Shown here one piece after another: positions 56,545 through 64,000 of a DNA stretch of 64,000 nucleotides. The notes below the pieces were generated by a model. The model ran no database searches and had not been told where the DNA came from. It was given only the letters and a program-made list of their open reading frames with translations. Numbering within the stretch: the stretch's first letter is position 1; every line of letters starts with the position of its first letter. The translations under genes were made by a program, and so were the position numbers. The stretch comes from Aquarana catesbeiana. Taxonomy: Eukaryota > Chordata > Amphibia > Anura > Ranidae. The stretch is taken from assembly GCF_042186555.1 (NCBI RefSeq), contig NC_133328.1, forward strand, positions 332,390,039-332,454,038, in the 5' to 3' direction.

Positions 56545-57614
56545 TGTATAATCTTGTGATAATCCATCCTGCAATCTTTTATGATGTCATGGGCGCATGC
56601 TCAGTTCAGCGTTTGATTCACGGCTTGCTATGTGTGCCGTTTCTGTAACAGCATGCCAGGTCTGTCATTTCCTCTGAAAATGACACAGCTAGGAAGGAAC
56701 ACAATACTCTGCATTCCTCAGCTTCTTGGTTCCTGTGTGACTGTGAGACGTCATACAGGGGGAGTGAACCAATATATCTCGTATCTCAGTTCATACGAGA
56801 AAGCATCTGTAGCTGTTTGGTATACTGAGAGGAAGGGCGGAAATGATGTCTACAGCAGAGACAGGAATCCATACCTAAGATGGTGCAGCCGATACCTGGA
56901 AAAGGATATCATTTATAAAACTTCAAAAAGGTAATTGCAAAGCAGCTTTTACTAAGATTACAATGTGCAAGGCATGTTAATAATTTGTTCTATGATAATA
57001 TTCTAAAAAAAAGAATAATAAAGCAGAGTTTACTTTCTCTTTAATGCAGCTAAATGAACATGCTTTACTCCTTAGTAATTAACCCCACAAACAACTATAA
57101 CAGACACCTTTAAAAACAAGTATGTAATGGAAGATCCCATATTCTAATCTTTACAGCTACTCTTAACCTTTACCTAATTACGGTTATTGTTCCATTGAAA
57201 TGTATTGATTTGTCTCTATTAGACAACAAAAAAACATAAACTTATAAGATAAATAGAAGTGAACCTGCCTGGAGCAGGAAAAGCACATACAATAGTGAAC
57301 TGTAAATGCAATATGGTGAATAAGTCAATTCTGCCCTGATGAAAATTCAGTAAATTTAGTTATAATTTCACATGTTTCAGCAGATTTAAAAGATCTTCTA
57401 TGAAACCTCAAAGTCCACCTCTGGCAACAAAAAAACAATTATCTTGCAGTGGGGCCTTCATTAAATCTTTGGATTCAGGGCTAAAAAGTATTCCTTGCCT
57501 TACTCCCCACTCCTGAAGTCTCCCTCCATCCCTGCAATTGCTCCTGTGAAGCTTCCTCTCAAAGGCATTCCTGGACACAGTCACACACCTGCCTCTTCCG
57601 TGTACAATGCAGAG
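56545..57614. other. No gene seen
   Basis: Unassigned. The ORF of 100 codons at 56632-56934 has no motif I recognise. Confidence 0.4.
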
Positions 57615-57970
57615 TTAAAGTGGTTGTACACCCTGTACAACCACTTTTACCTACAGGTAACCCTATATTAAGGCTTACCTGTAGGTGCTGGATAATATCT
57701 CCTAAACCTCGGTTTAGGAGGTATTTACAATAAAGCCATGCGCCGTTGTCTATGGCGCATGCGCACTTTAGAAAGGGCAGATTGTGCCGTTTCTAAAGGG
57801 GGTCATGCTGTGACTGGCAGCTCCCACGCACATGCATAGTAGCCCGTTATGCTTTACCTTTGCAGGAAAATAAAGAGGAAGTAAAAGTATGCAATGACAC
57901 ACTTGTGTCCACAGCCAGGTTATCAGGTAGAAGAGGACAACATTGGAGTTTGCTAGAGCAGGGAATAAGG
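57615..57970. repeat. Interspersed repeat with hairpins
   Basis: Opens with a perfect 14-base stem, AAAGTGGTTGTACA (57617-57630) against 57634-57647, with a CCC loop. ACCTACAGGTAA ... TTACCTGTAGGT and CCTAAACCTCGGTTTAGG hairpins follow. Similar starts occur at 19594 and 48680, so it is a dispersed family. The right border is unclear. Confidence 0.6.
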
Positions 57971-60263
57971 TAGATAATGCTGGCTCTATCTCTACCCCTA
58001 AAGCTTAATGAGCTTTTAACCCTTGAAGTGTGTGTGTGTGCGAAGGGGGGTGGTTATTGCAAGGATTTATTTTATTTTTATCCATCCAGAGTCTGTTTTG
58101 TGAAACCTACTCCAAAATAAAAGGGGTGCTGTTCAGTTTTTTAAACAGTTGGCCTATATTTCCAAAACCTTACATTTTGGATCAATATTGAGAAAAGTAT
58201 ATCATAGAGCTGCAGTAAAGGGATTTAACAAATGGGAGATCCAGCTGGAGAAGATGGGTAAAATTGTAGCCAGTCAGCAGGTATATTGTATACTTTGGGT
58301 GAGTTTAAATGCATTGTTTTCTAATCCAAATGAAGTACCTTGAAGTACCTTTAAATGAATATAGGGTATTTATGGTATCTTCACTTATGCTTTACTGACA
58401 AAGGACTGACCTGTGGTGACCCCTTTCTGCAAAGGGTATGTTGCTAAGTAACACTAACTTTAGAAAATAAAGCATGCTATTCTAAGCAGCTAACAGTAGG
58501 TATATCAATATAATGGAGATTAGCGTCACAACAGTTATGTACACTCATCAGCTTTTTATTATACATTTTTATTATATTTAACAATAGGCTAAAGTTTAGA
58601 ACTCCACTATTGTTATACACACATCATAACACTGAAAAATAAGATACACATTGGCTGAACGCATTATTCTTTGGCACTTATCTTAACATTTAAAGGTCAT
58701 ACTTATAAGAAACAGAAATACATATGGCTTTGTTCATACTACAATGTCTTCATTGTTATGAATAGAAATTATAGCATCCATGCCACAAATGCTAGTCAAC
58801 ATCTTCTACACACAATCTAAACAGATTTTTATAACAGATGTTTAGAATTAATCACACATGGAAATCCTGAAAGTGAGCTTGCCAAACAATTTAAACTTTT
58901 AAAACCAAAAGTCCTTCCTTAGTGCAGGTACCACAGTATATTTGCTGTTACATGTACTAGTCATAAACACTTCTTCTGAGCATGTCTATGATTTAGTTTG
59001 TTTATTACTACAATTCTGACTTTGCTTACTTCTGAGCTAAGACTTGCCTTATTGCCATGCCCAATAAAAGCACATTTCATTAAGGGGAACTCATATTGAA
59101 CTGGGTCCTGGTATACGGGCAGAGCTTACTTGAGAGGTCAGATCTTTAGTAACACTGTGAAACTAAATTAAAAATGAGGGTTTTTTTGGTTGACGGGTTC
59201 AAAAGAAGATTGTGTTTGACGTAACAATGGCAACCCAACATGTCTTGATGAAAAAATGCAGAATGCAACAATATAACAATGTATTTGACTCACAAGGCGT
59301 CTAAGCATTCTTTCACATTAATGTTTGCCATGCATTCTAAACTCTAAAGTTAACATCGACGTGTTATTGACATTGAAGTGCATGGAGCTAGGATTCTACA
59401 TGATTCTACATGATTCTACATGTGAATACAACTATCATATTACAGACTTTATTTTATTTTCATTATGTCATTATGTCCAACTATTGTTCCTTAGTTCAGT
59501 CTCTTGAGCAGATTTTCTTCTTATGACTTATAGACTTTTTCTTCTGCTTTTTTACCAGCAGGAGCCCCCTGCCTTTGCTATGAATGGGGTTTTGCTGAGA
59601 ACAGCAGGTGGAGAGAATTGCACTGAAATAATTCAGTCTCTTGATTCAATAGCACCACCATGCATGCCAAAAGTAAAACCTTCTTTAAATCCAAATATAC
59701 AGAAGCAAATTTTGTTAGTTACTGGAACAGAGCTACTGTATTTTGGAAAATAAATGAAATGAACAGAAAAAGGAGCATAAGTAACACATTTATTTATAGA
59801 CTTACTCTAGACTGATACCTTGCTTGCTTACCACTGGTTCTAGTCTAGACCATACCAGAAATTTTGAAAATAGTGATTAATTTTCCCTTGTTCGGTGACA
59901 AATATTTAAAATGGGCAACAGAAAAAAGCTGACCAAGATTTTCCAAGAGCTATGAAGTGTTCTATGGGCTATTTTTAAAAGCCAAAGAATTAAGCCTGGT
60001 ACACATGATGAAAATATCTGAATAATGATTGTCCATTTTTGGGGTAGGTTTTTGCATGCTAGTCTCAGCTTGAAAACAAATACATGAATAGAGTTACAAA
60101 AATTCTCATAAGACAGAATACAACTAACCATGATGAAGTAATGTATTGTATTATAATGTATTGTTATGTTTCTGAGCATGCGCGGTCTTGGTCAATTGAT
60201 TGTTTACGAACAAATACTGTACTGATTCAATTTTCTCTTGCTTTTCCTTTGAATAATTCTACA
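57971..60263. other. No gene seen
   Basis: AT-rich. Three head-to-tail copies of a 10-base unit (GATTCTACAT) occur near 59391-59422. 59990-60030 starts like a MITE (TAAGCCTGGTACACATGATG) but no partner end was found. Confidence 0.45.
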
Positions 60264-60889
60264 GCACTTTATGTTTGCCTCTACTGACCATCTTTATGGA
60301 GATGCTGATTTCATTTTCCACACTGCCAAATGTACCAATACCTGGTTTAATGGTCATGGTATCTCTGTGCTTGATTGGCCATCAAACTCGCCTGACCTAA
60401 ACACCATAGAGAATCTGTGGGGTATTGTCAAGAGGAAGATGAGAGACACCGGACCCAACAATGCAGATAAGCTGAAAGCCGCTATCAAAGCAGCCTATGC
60501 TTCTATAAAACCTCAGCAGTGCCACAGGCTGATTGCCTCCATGCCACAATGCATTGATGCAGTAAGTCATGTAAAAGGAGCCCGACCAAGTATTGCATGC
60601 ATACTATACTGTACATGAACATACTTTTCAGTAAGCCAACATTTCTGTATTAAAAATCATTTTTATTATTGGTCTTATGTAAAATTCTAGTTTTCTGAGA
60701 TACTGAATTCTGGGTTTTCACTAGCTGTAAGCCATAATCATCAAAATTAAATGAAATATATGCTTGGAATATATCACTCACTGTGTGTAACGCATCTATA
60801 TAAAATATATGAGTTTAACTTTTTTAAGAGAATTACTGAAATAAATTAACTTTTTGATGATATTCTAATTTTATGAGATGCACTTGTAA
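60264..60889 (+). pseudogene. Tc1/mariner transposase C-terminal fragment and 3' end
   Basis: Frame 60271-60618 reads HTAKCTNTWFNGHG, VLDWPSNSPDLN, then TIENLWGIVKRKMRD (with the final catalytic Glu of the DD34E triad) and QCHRLIASMP. The N-terminal two thirds, with both catalytic Asp residues, are absent. Downstream to 60889 the sequence (AGCCATAATCATCAAAATTA ... ATTCTAATTTTATGAGATGC) is a recognisable Tc1-type 3' terminal region. Confidence 0.85.
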
Positions 60890-62159
60890 GTGGGTCTTGC
60901 TAATATCATCTTTTTTAGATCAGCATGGTGTGTTGCCATATGTGTTGCCTTACAATATACCGTGTGTCCTTTAGAGATCAGTAAAGCTTTAAATATTCTG
61001 TTTATTCTACACTCCAAAAACTGTCCATACTTCAGAACATCAGCCTAGTTCTCATGAGTGCAGGACTTTTCCGTATATTCACTTTTAAATGTTTGGGAAA
61101 CCTAGATAGATACTCCATAACCCAGTAAACTGGTAATGGAGACCGTTAGAACAATTATGCATTGATCATAATAAAATCAAAACCTTTTTTTATATGTTTA
61201 AAAAAAATATCACAGAAAGTCCACTGCCTTGCTCCATGCTGGCTTACGCATTAAATACCCGATGCAAGTGACTTAACCTAAAAAAAGTAAAGCCACTCTC
61301 AAAAATAATATGCAGTAATCTCTTGCAGCTTTTATTGCCCCTATTCTTCCCAAGTGCTGGACCATTCTGATTAGGCAAAATGTCAGCATTTATCATTAGT
61401 CATGGAGTTTACCCAATCCCTTCCACATCTACTAATTCCTTTTGGCCAGTAAAGCAGACCATCATATTGATGGGCCAATGTGAATGTGTTGGGGTAGATG
61501 GGAGCACTAAGATTTAGATCTTACACAGGGCTACTCTTTATATTCCAACCAGTGGCAGCAATGGGCCAATCACCAATCAATGGTGCTGTCAAAAGAGAAG
61601 AATCAACTTGAATCTCATGCACTTCCATACCTGCTCCACATGTGCAAACAACAGCTTTGTGTTAAGGAAGAGAGAAAACACTCTATACATTTCCCACACT
61701 GTTAACTCAAACATGGGTCTTACAGCAGGGGTGATGCATTTCTAAATTATCTTCAACTTTTTATACCTATTATTTTTCTTAAGTACTTTTATTGATGTAA
61801 TTTTTATGCATGTTATTTTTCTTATTATTTCCTTCAACTGTATTTAACAACTGTTTCCTAATATGGTTTATGTTAGCTGTATTTGAATAATGTGATACAT
61901 TATTATATTTGTACAATTAATTATAGTTTTTTTTTTTACTTATGGAGTCCTTAGGCTACAGTAACAGATGCAAGGAGAAGTTTGCACTGTTTATTTTTTA
62001 TATAATTAGTTATGTGGATTTGCCAATATTTACTATTCTTTGTTGACTGTACATTAAGAACGGGGATTTAATGTGTTTTTTGCTTTCTGTCAATAAATTA
62101 CACTACATCCTCTGTGGGAAAGGGATGATGTGTAGAGGGTATAGTGAGTTATGCAAGAC
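60890..62159. other. No gene seen
   Basis: Unassigned AT-rich sequence. Confidence 0.45.
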
Positions 62160-62765
62160 ATCATGGGGGATTTTCAGCTTTTAGCGCTGTCGCATTTTGA
62201 ATGACATTTGCGCGGTCATACTACACTGTACCCAAAATTTTTTTAGTATTATGTTCCCACAAATAGAGCTTTCTTTTGGTTGTATTTGATCACTGCTGAG
62301 GTTTTTATTTTTTGCGCAACAAATAAAAAAGAAAACTGATGAGGTGGCACTGATGGTCACTGATGATGGGCACTGATGATGGGCACTAATAGATGGCACT
62401 GATGGGCACTGATAGGTGGCACTGGTATGCAGCACTGATGGGCATTGACAGACGGCATGATGGGAACTCATAGGCGGCACTGAGGGGCACTGATAGGTGG
62501 CACTGATGGACACTGAAAGGCTGCACTGTTGGGTGCTTATGGGTGGCACTGATATGTGACACTGATGGGAACTGATAGGTGGGCACTGATGGGCATTGTT
62601 GGCCACTGATAGGTGGCACTGATGGACACTGATGGGTGGCACTGATGGACACTGATAGATGCCATTGCTGGGCCTGACTGATGAGGAGATATCTGGCAGG
62701 CATTAGTAGTGGGCACTGACTGGCACCATTTGTGGGCACTGATTGGCATTTTTTGGGCACTGTGT
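62160..62765 (-). mobile_element. Single-arm minisatellite element of the TTAA-type family
   Basis: 62336-62765 is a degenerate tandem array of GGCACTGATG-type units, as in the arms at 4901-5130. Adjacent 62160-62330, read on -, matches the right part of the 10001-11924 element (the GCGCAAAAAATAAAA and GGTACA blocks). No TTAA terminus was fixed. The His/Ser/Cys/Pro-rich ORFs are repeat translations. Confidence 0.6.
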
Positions 62766-64000
62766 GGCATTCCTGGTGGTCATGGGGGGCATACATGGTC
62801 ATCCATGTGTGGTGTATTGTGGTAGTACCAAGGACTTTATGGAAAAAGACACTCTGCCCACATCCCTGATTAGAATAGACAATGGAGAATTTTTTTTTTC
62901 TCTGTGGGACTTTGGGAGGCAAAGAGTCTTCAAACAGTAGAGTTATATCAAAAAGTAAATTTATTTGAATACGTCAAAACATGACAAAAATAGAAGAAAT
63001 TTGGATGTATATATGAATAAGATGATAATAACAGAAAAGATTTGCAATAATACAGTAAACACCACACAAATCTGTCCTGACAGTTAGACTAGGACTAGAA
63101 GGTCCGACGTGTTTCAAGGTTGAAAATGATGAAACCTCTTCTTCAGGGTCTAGTAGTGGAGTGTATAGTTATCTAGAAGTTTCGCCAAAAAAACAGCGAT
63201 GAACAGTCAGAATAAACTCTATGCTATATATTAGTAATATACAGGTAAGTACATTTGAAGATAATTACAAGCATATAATAGTCAAACATACATGAAATAA
63301 TAAAGAGCTTTCTTACCATATGATTCCTGAACCATCACCAAATAGCATCCAATTTCAGAGAAAATGGGGATAAGTAGTTTGCTGCCAGGGATCAGATCAA
63401 TGGAAGGAACCTCCGCAGAAGGAGGTGTGCAGATTCAGGATCAAGACTGAGCACAGAGGGCGTCCTGCGACCAAAAATGGGAAACCGCGGACTCAACGCA
63501 CCCTTGACTAACCTAACATCTAGGAAAGAAAAGCGAGAATGGTAGATATAGTAGTAGACAAACGTAAGGAAAAGTGGAATTAACCTTGATGTTATGGTGG
63601 AATAAAAATATATGTACACTGAGCATGCTGAGTAAGGCATGAACACAGATTGATTAATCTGTCCAACACATACCTTATGGGTAGGCAAAGCAGGGATTCT
63701 TGAAAATGGACGTTCATAGAAAATGTGGAAAGTACTCGTGGGTTGATTAAAAACCAACAGATAACAGCCCCAAGTGATCTAAGAAAAAATGGAAGAAATA
63801 TTATATGATTGATTCCAATCATACAAAAAACCTTCCATGCCTCAAAGCGTGGTGTGGGATGTATTAAATAAAAAAATCAACACACCACAAAGTCAGAAAA
63901 TAAGCCCATCCAAATCATCCTGGATTGTCTCTCCGTGATGGTTAACAAAAAGTTATGGTCTCTACTCATGTAGTAAGGGAGAGCACAGAGGAAAATAGTA
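62766..64000. other. No gene; unassigned repeat-like sequence
   Basis: 63090-63135 read on - has CCTGAAGAAGAGG ... TTGAAACACGTCGGACC, a word found in non-coding parts of several vertebrate retroelements. It may be the UTR of a truncated Penelope-like or other retroelement. No protein blocks. Confidence 0.4.

Noticed and set aside
56632..56934. 100-codon ORF as a possible host exon
   Set aside because: No motif, no convincing splice sites in phase, and typical chance length for this base composition.
62181..62922. His/Cys/Ser-rich ORFs of up to 178 codons; array considered as CRISPR-like
   Set aside because: Units are short, contiguous and degenerate with no spacers; a minisatellite in a eukaryotic genome.

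Overview
This window looks like a piece of a large, transposon-dense vertebrate genome, most probably an amphibian (frog). The mix of families supports this: PIF/Harbinger with a split Myb-like partner, DIRS tyrosine-recombinase elements, L1/Tx1-type and L2 non-LTR elements, a Penelope-like element, Tc1 remnants, TTAA-flanked foldback elements and a Gmr1-type Ty3/gypsy element. The placement is by family pattern; no search was run. Codon structure, GT-AG introns, TATA boxes and AATAAA signals are eukaryotic. I found no convincing host gene, tRNA, rRNA or CRISPR array; almost all coding capacity belongs to mobile elements.

Layout. 1-4311: right-hand part of a Harbinger element, with the end of a Myb-like accessory gene (+) converging on a two-exon HARBI1-like transposase (-). 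4901-6145: foldback minisatellite element ending in TTAA. 10001-11924: TTAA-flanked element with a second foldback nested inside. 12640-18240: DIRS recombinase gene (-) split by an L2 retrotransposon (+, 7-bp target duplication), which itself contains a Harbinger MITE and a half-copy of a hAT-like foldback. 18241-22440: L1, CR1-like and Tc1 fragments, the CR1 one holding another half foldback. 24648-31775: a nearly complete L1 (-), inside an unknown insertion bounded by 52-bp direct repeats. 32250-43640: a three-level nest: old L1 ORF1 fragment (-), a decayed L1 (+) inside it, and a Gmr1-type LTR retrotransposon (-) inside that, whose two 424-bp LTRs look identical. 44230-46990: Penelope-like element with a GIY-YIG endonuclease. 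52553-55526: a 2,974-bp hAT-like giant palindrome with 8-bp target duplications. 55556-56541: short Harbinger derivative. 56545-64000: mostly unassigned sequence with a Tc1 C-terminal fragment and another minisatellite.

How the genes work together: the units are independent parasites. In the Harbinger element the accessory DNA-binding protein and the nuclease are known to act together. The L1 ORF1/ORF2 pair acts in cis on its RNA. The Gmr1 element makes Gag and Pol from one reading frame, broken by a UAG inside the Gag zinc knuckle and by one apparent 1-nt deletion in integrase. The most unusual items are that UAG, the giant palindrome with a CRE octamer at its centre and a TATA-to-AATAAA mini unit in its arms, and a 2A-like peptide motif in the L2 N-terminus.
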